DNA of 64,000 bases from an uncultured Treponema sp. (GTDB taxonomy: Bacteria; Spirochaetota; Spirochaetia; Treponematales; Treponemataceae). Positions 43,277 to 51,668 of the stretch are shown here, one piece after another. Location of the stretch: the NCBI GenBank assembly GCA_900317625.1, contig ONHK01000009.1:62001-126000 (forward strand), written 5' to 3'. A model generated the notes under the pieces. That model searched no databases. It saw nothing but the letters and a program-made list of their open reading frames with translations, and was not told the origin of the DNA. Every line of letters starts with the position of its first letter. The stretch's first letter is position 1. A program made the translations under genes and the position numbers.

Positions 43277-43957
43277 CTACCGGTAATAAGAAAGTTTTTT
43301 CTCAAGTTTTGCAAATGCAAACGAAACGCCCCAGTTCATTACAAAATAAAAAACTCCAGCAATAAACAGTGGCGCAAAACTGAACATTGCGCTCTGACGT
43401 TCCTTTGCAACCATCAAAAGTTCAGCGACACCAATTACAGAAACCAAAGCCGTATCTTTTACAAGGGTAATAACTTCGTTTCCCATTGCAGGCGTAATTC
43501 TTTTTATAACCTGAAACAAAACAATCCTAAAAAAAGTCTGATATTTTGTATAGCCCAGAACTTTTGAAGCCTCATATTGTCCTTTTGGAATTGATTCAAT
43601 TCCTCCACGGTAAATTTCAGCAAAATACGCTGCATAATTTATGGTAAGAGCAATAATCGCCGCCACAAAACGGTTCCAGATAAATTGAATTCCAAGATTA
43701 AAGCTGTCATTAAGCCACTTTATAAGAAGTCCGGGAGCAAAATACACCACCAAAAGCTGAAGCATCAGCGGAGTTCCACGGATTATAAGGAGAAAGACAT
43801 TTGTTGTGTTTGAAAGAATCTTATTTTTTGACATTCTTCCCATGCAGACAAAAACCGCAAGAGGAACTGCAAAAATCAATGTCAAAAAGAATACTTCCAG
43901 CGATGTTCCAGTTCCCCGAAGCATCGCAAGAAGCATTTTTGTATAACGCGGACTCAA
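43277..43957 (-). CDS. Polar amino-acid ABC transporter permease
   Basis: This 226-residue membrane protein has about five hydrophobic segments and the His/Glu/Gln/Arg permease core: [82 protein letters not shown]. The EAA loop contacts the ATPase. Alone it probably forms a homodimer. Confidence 0.94.
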   Translation of the reverse strand: MSPRYTKMLLAMLRGTGTSLEVFFLTLIFAVPLAVFVCMGRMSKNKILSNTTNVFLLIIRGTPLMLQLLVVYFAPGLLIKWLNDSFNLGIQFIWNRFVAAIIALTINYAAYFAEIYRGGIESIPKGQYEASKVLGYTKYQTFFRIVLFQVIKRITPAMGNEVITLVKDTALVSVIGVAELLMVAKERQSAMFSFAPLFIAGVFYFVMNWGVSFAFAKLEKKLSYYR

Positions 43958-43959
43958 AA

Positions 43960-44763
43960 TTATTTTCCAATTACAGTAATATCACTGCCGAACCATTTTA
44001 TTGAGATTCTTTCAACAGTTCCGTCAGCTTTCATTGCTTCCAAAGTTTCCTGAACTGCATCGCGGAGTTTTATGTCATTTTTGCGGAACGCAATTCCATA
44101 TCCTTCCTGAGCAAGAACTTCTGAAACAAGAACCAATGGCTTTTTGCTCTGAGAAATGTCATAAGCGGCAACGATGCTGTCCATAACAACACCGTCAAGA
44201 CCACCGATTACAAGATCATTGAGCGCAGTAATATTTTCCTTAAAAAGAATAATATCTTTTACCGAATTTGCGAATTCTTCATTATCTTTTATTGCATCCT
44301 GTGCAGAAGAGCCGCTCTGAACACCGATTGTCTTTCCTGCAAAATCAGAAAGCTTAGAAAGTCCAGAATTTTTGCGGACAACAAGAACCTGATCATTATT
44401 CAAATATGGTTTTGTAAGCGCAAGAGCTTCCTCTCGTTCAGGAGTGATTGTGAGTCCATTCCAGATACAGTCAATTTTTCCTGTAGAAAGTTCCATTTCC
44501 TTTGCATCCCAGTCAATCGGCTGAGCTTTAAAAAAAACTCCAAGGCGATTTGCAACTTCAGAAGCAAGATCAATATCAAAACCAACAATTTCATCATCAT
44601 CGTTGCGGAAACCCATCGGCGGGAACGAATCATCAAGTCCAAGAACGAATACACCACGAGATTTTAATTCTTCAAGAGAATTATCAACTTTTGATGCTTT
44701 TTTGCATCCTGCAAGACCTGCAACCAAAGCCGCAGCGGCAACAATCAATGCGATTTTTTTCAT
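43960..44763 (-). CDS. Polar amino-acid ABC transporter binding lipoprotein
   Basis: This 267-residue family 3 binding protein has a lipobox LAGC (Cys about residue 19). It shows GVFVLGLDDSFPPMGFRNDDDEIVGFDIDLASEVANRLG and GKTIGVQSGSSAQDAI, typical of arginine/lysine/ornithine-type binding proteins. The substrate is not fixed by sequence alone; argH just upstream makes arginine or citrulline-like substrates plausible. It starts 15 bp after argH. Confidence 0.92.
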   Translation of the reverse strand: MKKIALIVAAAALVAGLAGCKKASKVDNSLEELKSRGVFVLGLDDSFPPMGFRNDDDEIVGFDIDLASEVANRLGVFFKAQPIDWDAKEMELSTGKIDCIWNGLTITPEREEALALTKPYLNNDQVLVVRKNSGLSKLSDFAGKTIGVQSGSSAQDAIKDNEEFANSVKDIILFKENITALNDLVIGGLDGVVMDSIVAAYDISQSKKPLVLVSEVLAQEGYGIAFRKNDIKLRDAVQETLEAMKADGTVERISIKWFGSDITVIGK

Positions 44764-44778
44764 TTATAACTCCTATTT

Positions 44779-46191
44779 TTATTTTATTTTTTTAGCAAAT
44801 TCTTTCAATGCGGAAATCTGTTCAAGAACTTTTGATTCAGCTGGTCCGCCATCAGTTTTCCGTGCATTAACACATGCCTTTGGCGAAATAATATCATAAA
44901 TATCACTTTCAATAAGTTCCGAGCAAGACTTAAATTCTTCTATAGATAAATCTTCAAGGCGGCAATTTTTTTCTATTGCAATACGAACAAGGCGCGCACT
45001 GACTCCATGCGCAGTACGGAACGGAAGCCCTTTTCGCACAAGATAGTCCGCAACATCTGTAGCATTAAGGAAACCACCCTCGCAGGCAGAGGCCATTTTT
45101 TCAACATTCCACTTTGCAGAAGAAATCATTTTTGTAAAAACGCTAAGATTTGCGTTTACAATGTCGCAGGCTTCAAAAAGGCTCTGCTTATCTTCCTGCA
45201 TATCACGGTCGTAAGCAAGCGGAAGCCCTTTCATCATTGTTAAAAGTGCAATCAAATCACCATAAACACGGCCGGTTCTTCCACGGATAAGTTCAGCAAA
45301 GTCAGGATTTTTTTTCTGCGGCATGATAGAAGAGCCAGTTGACCACTTTTCGCTTAAATCAATAAAAGAAAATTCAGTTGTCGCCCAAAGAACAATCTCT
45401 TCACAAAAACGCGAAAGATGCATCTGCACAAGAGCCATATTGCCTGCAGTTTCAATACAATAATCGCGGTCAGAAACGCTGTCCAGGGAATTCATTGTAA
45501 TCTCTGAAAAACCAAGTTCCTTCGCCTCAAATTTTCTGTCAAGAGGAAGCCCCGAACCTGCCAAAGCTCCAGAACCAATCGGACTTATTGAAATCCGGCC
45601 CAGACTGTCCTCCAATCGGTTCCAGTCACGGGTCAAAGACCAAGCCCACGCACAAAGATGATGTGCAAGCGTTACTGGCTGGGCATGCTGCATATGTGTA
45701 TATCCTGGAATTATATCTTTTGTGTGCTGTTCGGCAATCTGGACAAGAGAATCTATCAAAGTCAAAATTCTGTTCTGAATTTCAGGAATAAATCTTGTCA
45801 GATAAAGGCGCTCATCCAACGCAATCTGGTCGTTTCGGCTTCTTCCGGTGTGAACTTTTTTACCTGGCTCACCGATTCTGTCTGTCAAAGTAGCTTCAAT
45901 AAAAGAATGAATATCTTCCGCTGAATAATCGATTTTCAGAGTTCCATCCAGCAAGTCTTCTTCAATTGAATCCAGACCTTCAACAATTTTTTCCGCCTCT
46001 TCCTTGGAAATAATTCCAGCATGACCTAGCATTTTTGCGTGAGCGCGGCTGCCTTTTATATCATCAAGAGCCATCCGCTCATCAACATTTATAGAAGTTT
46101 CAAAAGCGACAGCCTCCGCATCAGGACCTTCCTTAAAACGTCCGTGCCAAAGCGCCGCATGATTATCTTTAGTTATTGTTCCGTGTTCCAT
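44779..46191 (-). CDS. argH: Argininosuccinate lyase
   Basis: This 470-residue fumarase-family enzyme has the signature GSSIMPQKKNPDFAELIRGRTGRVYGD and early HTGRSRNDQIALDERLY. It splits argininosuccinate into arginine and fumarate. The N-terminus ALWHGRF is preceded by a 12-residue extension. A TATAAT lies 6 nt before the ATG and no Shine-Dalgarno sequence is visible. It is followed closely by the amino-acid transporter genes. No other arginine biosynthesis genes are in the window. Confidence 0.96.
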   Translation of the reverse strand: MEHGTITKDNHAALWHGRFKEGPDAEAVAFETSINVDERMALDDIKGSRAHAKMLGHAGIISKEEAEKIVEGLDSIEEDLLDGTLKIDYSAEDIHSFIEATLTDRIGEPGKKVHTGRSRNDQIALDERLYLTRFIPEIQNRILTLIDSLVQIAEQHTKDIIPGYTHMQHAQPVTLAHHLCAWAWSLTRDWNRLEDSLGRISISPIGSGALAGSGLPLDRKFEAKELGFSEITMNSLDSVSDRDYCIETAGNMALVQMHLSRFCEEIVLWATTEFSFIDLSEKWSTGSSIMPQKKNPDFAELIRGRTGRVYGDLIALLTMMKGLPLAYDRDMQEDKQSLFEACDIVNANLSVFTKMISSAKWNVEKMASACEGGFLNATDVADYLVRKGLPFRTAHGVSARLVRIAIEKNCRLEDLSIEEFKSCSELIESDIYDIISPKACVNARKTDGGPAESKVLEQISALKEFAKKIK

Positions 46192-46203
46192 ATTTTAATT
46201 ATA
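46192..46203 (-). promoter_or_regulatory. -10 element abutting argH
   Basis: TATAAT (46198-46203 on the minus strand) is followed by TAAAAT and then ATG. There is no convincing -35 box. It resembles the arrangement at deoD and tatD. Confidence 0.4.
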
Positions 46204-46293
46204 ACGGAATGAACATCGCTTTACTAGTAATTGTCAGAACAAACATAACACAAAAAATAATAGCTGAATTTTTAGTTTTATTCCTTCTGAAGT

Positions 46294-46317
46294 AAATTGA
46301 ATGAGCTACCAGAAAAA
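46294..46317 (-). repeat. 24-bp repeat, copy A (after oppB)
   Basis: AAATTGAATGAGCTACCAGA plus AAAA (plus-strand reading) is identical at 23 of 24 positions to the sequence at 50658. It lies 28 bp past the oppB stop codon. Confidence 0.6.
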
Positions 46318-46344
46318 GCGTGTCAATTCACAAAGCTCATCCCA

Positions 46345-47448
46345 TTAATTATATCTGATTCTTGGGTCAACAAATGCGAGCAGAATATCGCTTAGAACCA
46401 TTCCTGCAAGAACAAGAGCCGAAATAAACATACTGTTTGCAAGCACAAGATTTATATCCTGCTGAAGAACCGCCTCGTACATAAGCCGGCCGATTCCCGG
46501 ATACGCAAAAATAATTTCAAGAACAAGAGAACCGCTGAAAAGGCTTGCAAGAAGATTCGCACTTCCTGTTATATATGGATTCAATGTGTTCCTAAAAGCG
46601 TGGTTCAAATAAACACGTTTTTCACTGATTCCACGAGCCCTAAGCGCAAAAATATATGGAAGCCCCATCTGGTCTAGCATTGTGGCACGAATCATCCGCA
46701 TCGTTCCACCAACACCACCTAAAAATGACGCAAGAAGAGGAAGAAAAATATGATGAACATAGCTGAAAGTAAATTTCACAGGAGCTTCAGCAAACGGAAA
46801 ATCAGGGTAGCCTGTAACAGGAAAAAGATTTGAAACAGACGCAAAAAGTTGAAGCAAGATCAAAAGAAGAATTCCTGGAAACGCATGAAAAAACAGCGCG
46901 AAAAACGTTACCGCCGTATCAATTTTTGTTCCTGCCTTGCTTGAAAAATAAACGCCAAGCAAAAACGAAATCAACGTAATAAAAACAAGAGAAATAAGAT
47001 TCAGCAGAACAGAATTCCAGATTCTCGTCTTTATAAGAAAACTTACCGGCGCGCGCGAAATAAGACTCGTGCCCAAATCGTGATGAACAACAACGCGGTT
47101 CAGCCATTTAAAATACTGAACATAAAACGGTTTATCCAGACCAAATTCCGCACGCAACAAAGACATCTGCTCGTCGGAAAAATTATTTTCACCTTTCGCA
47201 TTGTTTCCAGAACCATTCTTTCCGCCTTCAACAGAACTCATTATCTGCTGGCTCATCATCTGGTCAACAATATCGCCCGGAGCAAGTTCCATCAGCCCAA
47301 AAAGCGCAAATCCCAAAAAAAACAGCAGAATCAGCATTGTCAAAAGCCGCCCAAAAACAAACGAGACAAGCGGAGCTTTTTTCCTGAAAATCGTCCACGG
47401 AAGAGAAATCGTTTCCTTTATTTTAACAAAAAAATTTTTCAAATTCAT
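46345..47448 (-). CDS. oppB: Oligopeptide ABC transporter permease OppB-like
   Basis: This 367-residue membrane protein of the OppB/DppB type has an N-terminal helix, ELAPGDIVDQMMSQQ in the first periplasmic loop, and the EAA loop MDQMGLPYIFALRARGISEKRVYLNHAFRNTLNPYITGSANLLA. The end SDILLAFVDPRIRYN fits the family. The OppC partner is in the fused gene at 51661. It follows oppA by 27 bp. Confidence 0.94.
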   Translation of the reverse strand: MNLKNFFVKIKETISLPWTIFRKKAPLVSFVFGRLLTMLILLFFLGFALFGLMELAPGDIVDQMMSQQIMSSVEGGKNGSGNNAKGENNFSDEQMSLLRAEFGLDKPFYVQYFKWLNRVVVHHDLGTSLISRAPVSFLIKTRIWNSVLLNLISLVFITLISFLLGVYFSSKAGTKIDTAVTFFALFFHAFPGILLLILLQLFASVSNLFPVTGYPDFPFAEAPVKFTFSYVHHIFLPLLASFLGGVGGTMRMIRATMLDQMGLPYIFALRARGISEKRVYLNHAFRNTLNPYITGSANLLASLFSGSLVLEIIFAYPGIGRLMYEAVLQQDINLVLANSMFISALVLAGMVLSDILLAFVDPRIRYN

Positions 47449-47475
47449 CGTGATTTTCTATATTATACAGTTCTT

Positions 47476-49299
47476 TCAGTTTTTCAGATACACAAAATCG
47501 TAAACTGCGCCATTTTTATTGTCATAATAAACATTTTCAACATTCCATTTATTCCGTATTGCAAAAAAACTCCGGCTACGCAAAAGATAAACCACAGGAC
47601 ATTCTTCAAGAATCAAACGTTGATATTCGTCCCAGATTTTCTCAGCGGCCGCACGGTTGTTTGTGTAACATCCTTCATTGTAAAGATAATCAATTCTGGC
47701 TTCCCAATCTGTGGCAGGAATTTTCTGCAAAGGATTCCAAAGATGAAGGTTTCCACTGGACGGCCAGACATTGCTTCCCTGCGACGGAAACATATTTGCG
47801 CCAAGCCCGATTATCAGCGACTGCCAGTCATAAGTTGAAGTCAACATTTCCACCATTTTCTGAAAATCTGTCTGACGGATATTTACTTTTATCCCGATTT
47901 TTGAACATTCATCCGCAATAATCATGGCAATATCGTTCACAACTGTATTTGAAGACGCAATTGTCAAATCATATTCAATCTTGTTTCCAGCTGAATCACG
48001 CATAATCCCCGCAGAATCGCGGTAAAAACCTATATCTGCAAGAAGTTTTACCGCGCGGTTCGGGTCATATCGGTACTGTAAAGTAATATCAGGATTATAG
48101 AAAGGATTCGCATCCGGAAAGAAATCGTATTTTGGTTCAGCAAGTCCTCGGTAAGTCTGATTTATAATTCTATCCCGGTTCAAAAGACAACTCATTGCCT
48201 GCCGGAATTTTTTATTTGTAAACCACGAGTAGCAAAGAGATTCAGAATTTTTCGGATTCTGGTTAAAGCTCCAGAGCTGCGCGCCCATGGAACCTTCAGC
48301 ATTGAAAACTGTATATTGATCTTTCTGATTTTCCACAACATCATAAACTTCTTCAGGACGTGGACTAAAAGTTTCAGTTTTACCTTCTTTAAAAAGAAGA
48401 TAATTTGTATTCATATCGCCAACAATCTGACAGATTTTTGTTTCATAATAAGGAATAGAAATTCCATTTTCATCTTTTTCCCAATAATTCGGATTCCGCT
48501 TAAAAACCAGGCGCTGCGCCGGTGTATACTCAACAATATACCATTTTCCGCAGCTAGGAATTGAAAGAGGATCGCAGTCCGCAGAAAAAAGATTTTTTAC
48601 AGCCTCAGCCCCGCCTTCATCTTTTGCTTTTTTATATATAAAACTTGGACAAAGGCTCATATTTGTTGCCAGCAAAGGATCCGCCACAATCCGCGGAAAA
48701 ATAAAATCAAAACGCTTGTCATCAATCTTTACACATTCAATGCGTTTTTCAGTTCCATCAGGCATTTTACACCACTGCTGACCATAACCGGAACTTGCAA
48801 AAGATTCGTCGCCGGCAATTTCGTTATACCAAAACACAAAATCATCGCTTGTAACCGGAATTTTCTTGTCACTATTGTAATAAGTCCAAAAAATTCCATC
48901 ACGCAAAGTGTAATGAACTGTAAGAGTTCCTTTCTTTTCATCAGTTTCAATAGAAAAATATGCAAGCCGCGGTTTCCATTCCCTAAGATATGCGTCATAG
49001 TCAACAAGATAATCAAGTGTTTCGCTTATGATTGCACTGCTTTCGCCATCCCGCTCACCGATAAGCTGATTGAATGTCTTTGGATCAGAAAAAATCGCGT
49101 CGTTCCAAGTTCCACCAAGTTTTCCAGTTTTTTGCTTTTCTGCCTTCCATTCTTTTTTAATAGTTTTTTCAATAAGAGCAGAATCGCCAGTTTTCGTGAG
49201 TTCTGCAATTTCCGCAAGAGTCATTTCCTGTGTCTTTTTGCAGGCAGCAAACATAAATACAACAAGAATAAAAATAACAGCTGGAACAGTTTTTTTCAT
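47476..49299 (-). CDS. oppA: Oligopeptide-binding lipoprotein OppA-like
   Basis: This 607-residue family 5 binding protein has a short lipoprotein signal (FAACKKTQEM, lipobox FAAC). It shows KRNPNYWEKDENGISIPYYE and REDRDGESS-like and VLLADIGFYRDSAGIMRDSAGNKIEYDL blocks typical of OppA/DppA. It binds peptides, or other substrates such as nickel or oligosaccharides. The terminator upstream isolates it from msmK. Confidence 0.9.
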   Translation of the reverse strand: MKKTVPAVIFILVVFMFAACKKTQEMTLAEIAELTKTGDSALIEKTIKKEWKAEKQKTGKLGGTWNDAIFSDPKTFNQLIGERDGESSAIISETLDYLVDYDAYLREWKPRLAYFSIETDEKKGTLTVHYTLRDGIFWTYYNSDKKIPVTSDDFVFWYNEIAGDESFASSGYGQQWCKMPDGTEKRIECVKIDDKRFDFIFPRIVADPLLATNMSLCPSFIYKKAKDEGGAEAVKNLFSADCDPLSIPSCGKWYIVEYTPAQRLVFKRNPNYWEKDENGISIPYYETKICQIVGDMNTNYLLFKEGKTETFSPRPEEVYDVVENQKDQYTVFNAEGSMGAQLWSFNQNPKNSESLCYSWFTNKKFRQAMSCLLNRDRIINQTYRGLAEPKYDFFPDANPFYNPDITLQYRYDPNRAVKLLADIGFYRDSAGIMRDSAGNKIEYDLTIASSNTVVNDIAMIIADECSKIGIKVNIRQTDFQKMVEMLTSTYDWQSLIIGLGANMFPSQGSNVWPSSGNLHLWNPLQKIPATDWEARIDYLYNEGCYTNNRAAAEKIWDEYQRLILEECPVVYLLRSRSFFAIRNKWNVENVYYDNKNGAVYDFVYLKN

Positions 49300-49325
49300 A
49301 TTTCATATTTTACAACATTACAGCC

Positions 49326-49373
49326 AAAAAAAAAGCGTCTTTTACCGAAATTAAATCCGATAAAAGACGCTTT
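49326..49373 (-). terminator. Terminator after msmK-like gene
   Basis: A perfect 13-bp stem, AAAGCGTCTTTTA/TAAAAGACGCTTT, occupies 49332-49344 and 49361-49373. It is followed on the minus strand by a long T run. Confidence 0.88.
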
Positions 49374-49415
49374 ATATTGAAATTATTTTTAAGAAAGCAC
49401 CAAACGGCGCTTATC

Positions 49416-50537
49416 TTACCATTTAACCTCAACTACATCGCAAATATTCTTTTCGCCTTCTTCCATAGCAAAGAACTTTGCCTTTTCCATATTTGGAACA
49501 ACATTGATTGTGTCACCAAGACGGAATTCAGCATTTGCAGTTGTTTTTGCAATAACCTGCTGTCCTTTGTTAGAAACAAGATACAAATGAGTTTCTGCAC
49601 CAAGAGGTTCCTTGTTTACAATCTTCATCTGCATATTGTCTTTTCCAACTGGCTGAGCTGAATACTGCAAATCCTCTGGACGGATACCGAAAGAAACTTC
49701 CTTACCGATATAATCTTTAAGGCAAGCAGTCTGAGCTTCTGTTGGAGTGATTTCGAAAGAACCTTCATCACAAACAATTTTTCCAGAACGTTCAAGAACT
49801 TTTACTGTCATAAAATTCATCGGAGGTGTTCCAATAAATCCAGCAACGAACTTGTTGATCGGGTTGTTGTACAAGTACAAAGGCGCACCAATCTGCTGAA
49901 CGTGACCGTCCTTCATAACAACGATTTTTGTACCAAGAGTCATAGCTTCTGTCTGGTCATGTGTTACATAAATCATTGTCTTCTGCTGAGTGTTATGAAG
50001 AGCAGCGATTTCAGCACGCATTGTTACACGGAGCTTAGCATCAAGGTTAGAAAGCGGTTCATCGAACAAGAATACTTTTGGCTCACGAACAATTGCACGA
50101 CCTACAGCAACACGCTGACGCTGTCCACCAGAAAGAGCCTTTGGCTTTCTCTGAAGATATTCTGTAAGACCAAGCTGTTTTGCAGCTTCACGAACCTTGC
50201 GGTCAATTTCCATTTTGTCAACTTTACGAAGTTTAAGACCAAAAGCCATGTTATCGTAAACTGTCATGTGTGGATAAAGCGCATAGTTCTGGAATACCAT
50301 TGCAATATCGCGATCCTTTGGCGGAACATCGTTCATCTCAACGCCGTCAATGAGAAGTTTTCCTTCAGAAATTTCTTCCAAACCAGCAATCATACGGAGA
50401 GTTGTTGACTTACCGCATCCAGAAGGACCTACGAATACGCAGAATTCCTTGTCTTCAATTGTGATATTTGCATTGTCTACAGCGCGAACTCCGCCATCAT
50501 AAACTTTTGCAATACCTTTAAGTTCTACTTTTGCCAT
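49416..50537 (-). CDS. msmK: MsmK/UgpC-type sugar ABC transporter ATPase
   Basis: This 373-residue ATPase has Walker A GPSGCGKST, signature LSGGQRQRVAVGRAI, Walker B VFLFDEPLSNLDAK and a C-terminal TOBE-like regulatory domain (about 250-373). The UgpC/MsmK group serves several carbohydrate transporters. It sits alone between the two parts of the opp system, with its own ribosome-binding site and terminator. It may power the MalFG-type permeases at 18-21 kb, which lack a local ATPase. Confidence 0.93.
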   Translation of the reverse strand: MAKVELKGIAKVYDGGVRAVDNANITIEDKEFCVFVGPSGCGKSTTLRMIAGLEEISEGKLLIDGVEMNDVPPKDRDIAMVFQNYALYPHMTVYDNMAFGLKLRKVDKMEIDRKVREAAKQLGLTEYLQRKPKALSGGQRQRVAVGRAIVREPKVFLFDEPLSNLDAKLRVTMRAEIAALHNTQQKTMIYVTHDQTEAMTLGTKIVVMKDGHVQQIGAPLYLYNNPINKFVAGFIGTPPMNFMTVKVLERSGKIVCDEGSFEITPTEAQTACLKDYIGKEVSFGIRPEDLQYSAQPVGKDNMQMKIVNKEPLGAETHLYLVSNKGQQVIAKTTANAEFRLGDTINVVPNMEKAKFFAMEEGEKNICDVVEVKW

Positions 50538-50657
50538 TTTTTGAGTGGCCTCCTAATTCAGCAAACATTTCTGTTCGCCATTCGGGTTATATTATGTTTC
50601 ATATTTTAAGGGCAATTAATCAGGATGTCAAATTTTTTATTTATTAAATTAATATAG

Positions 50658-50682
50658 AAATTGAATAAGCTACCAGAAAAAA
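50658..50682 (-). repeat. 24-bp repeat, copy B (overlaps the oppF stop codon)
   Basis: AAATTGAATAAGCTACCAGA plus AAAAA on the plus strand matches copy A at 23 of 24 positions. It contains the oppF stop codon (50670-50672), so the last oppF residues come from the repeat. Confidence 0.6.
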
Positions 50683-51668
50683 CAGCGGATTTTATGTCCA
50701 TCGGGGAGCGTTGTAAATTCGGGGAGTTCTTTCTGGCATTTTTCTGTTGCTTTTGGGCATCTGTATGCAAACGGACAGCAATATTCCTGCTCAAGCGTTG
50801 TTTTTACTTCAATATTTGATTTTGAAAGTTTGCCGGCCGCGCCTTCAAAAAGCAGTTTTGTATACGGATGAAGCGCATCTTTGTACAAAGTCCGGGCATC
50901 ACCTTCCTCCACCATAACCCCGCGGAACATAACGCCGATTCGGTCGCAAAAATACGAGGCAACCTTCAAATCGTGCGTAATAAAAATAAAGCTTAAATTT
51001 CTTTTCTGGCGCAAATCCTGCAGAAGATTTATAATTTGCCCCTGAATCGAAACATCCAGAGCAGAAACAACTTCATCGCAGACCAAAAGTTCAGGATTCA
51101 TAATCAGACCACGCGCGATAGAGATTCTTTGCCGCTGACCACCTGAAAATTCCGCAGGACGACGCTTTAAATCTTCCACAGAAAGCCCGACTTCCTGAAT
51201 AATTTCTTCAGCACGTTTTTGCGCATCCTGTTTTCCGCACCACAAAGATGAATACCGCAACGCAGAAACAAGGATTTCGTAGACAGTCATCCGCGGATTC
51301 AGCGATTTTGCCGGATCCTGAAAAATATATTTCACTTTTTCACGGTAATTTTTCAACTCTTTTCTATTTAATAAGGAAATATCATTTCCGAAAAATTCAA
51401 TCTTTCCAGAAGTCTGTCTGTACATTTGAACAATCAGTCGGGCAGTCGTAGTTTTTCCGCAGCCAGATTCGCCCACAATTCCATAAGTTAAACCGGCAGG
51501 AATTTCAAAAGAAACATCGTTTACCGCATAGACAGTTTTTTTGTTCTTTGCAAAAAATCCCGCCTCCAGATTGAATTGCTTTCTCAGCCCGGAAACTTTT
51601 AGCGCGATTTTTTTATTTTTCTTGCCAGGCCCAAAACCTTTTCCGAAAGAATCTATATTCTCAGTCAA
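50670..51668 (-). CDS. oppF: Oligopeptide ABC transporter ATPase OppF-like
   Basis: This ATPase of about 332 residues has Walker A GESGCGKTT, signature FSGGQRQRISIARGL, Walker B LLVCDEVVSALDVS and the C-terminal Opp-type tail (HPYTKLLFEGA, C-rich YCCPFAYRCPKATEKCQKE) of the OppD/F Fe-S-like motif region. The reading frame stays open to ATG 51722, giving 18 more residues that overlap the previous gene by 62 bp. The TTG at 51668, with AGAGG 6 nt upstream, is a better-supported start overlapping the oppCD stop by only 8 bp. Confidence 0.9.
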   Translation of the reverse strand: MTENIDSFGKGFGPGKKNKKIALKVSGLRKQFNLEAGFFAKNKKTVYAVNDVSFEIPAGLTYGIVGESGCGKTTTARLIVQMYRQTSGKIEFFGNDISLLNRKELKNYREKVKYIFQDPAKSLNPRMTVYEILVSALRYSSLWCGKQDAQKRAEEIIQEVGLSVEDLKRRPAEFSGGQRQRISIARGLIMNPELLVCDEVVSALDVSIQGQIINLLQDLRQKRNLSFIFITHDLKVASYFCDRIGVMFRGVMVEEGDARTLYKDALHPYTKLLFEGAAGKLSKSNIEVKTTLEQEYCCPFAYRCPKATEKCQKELPEFTTLPDGHKIRCFFW

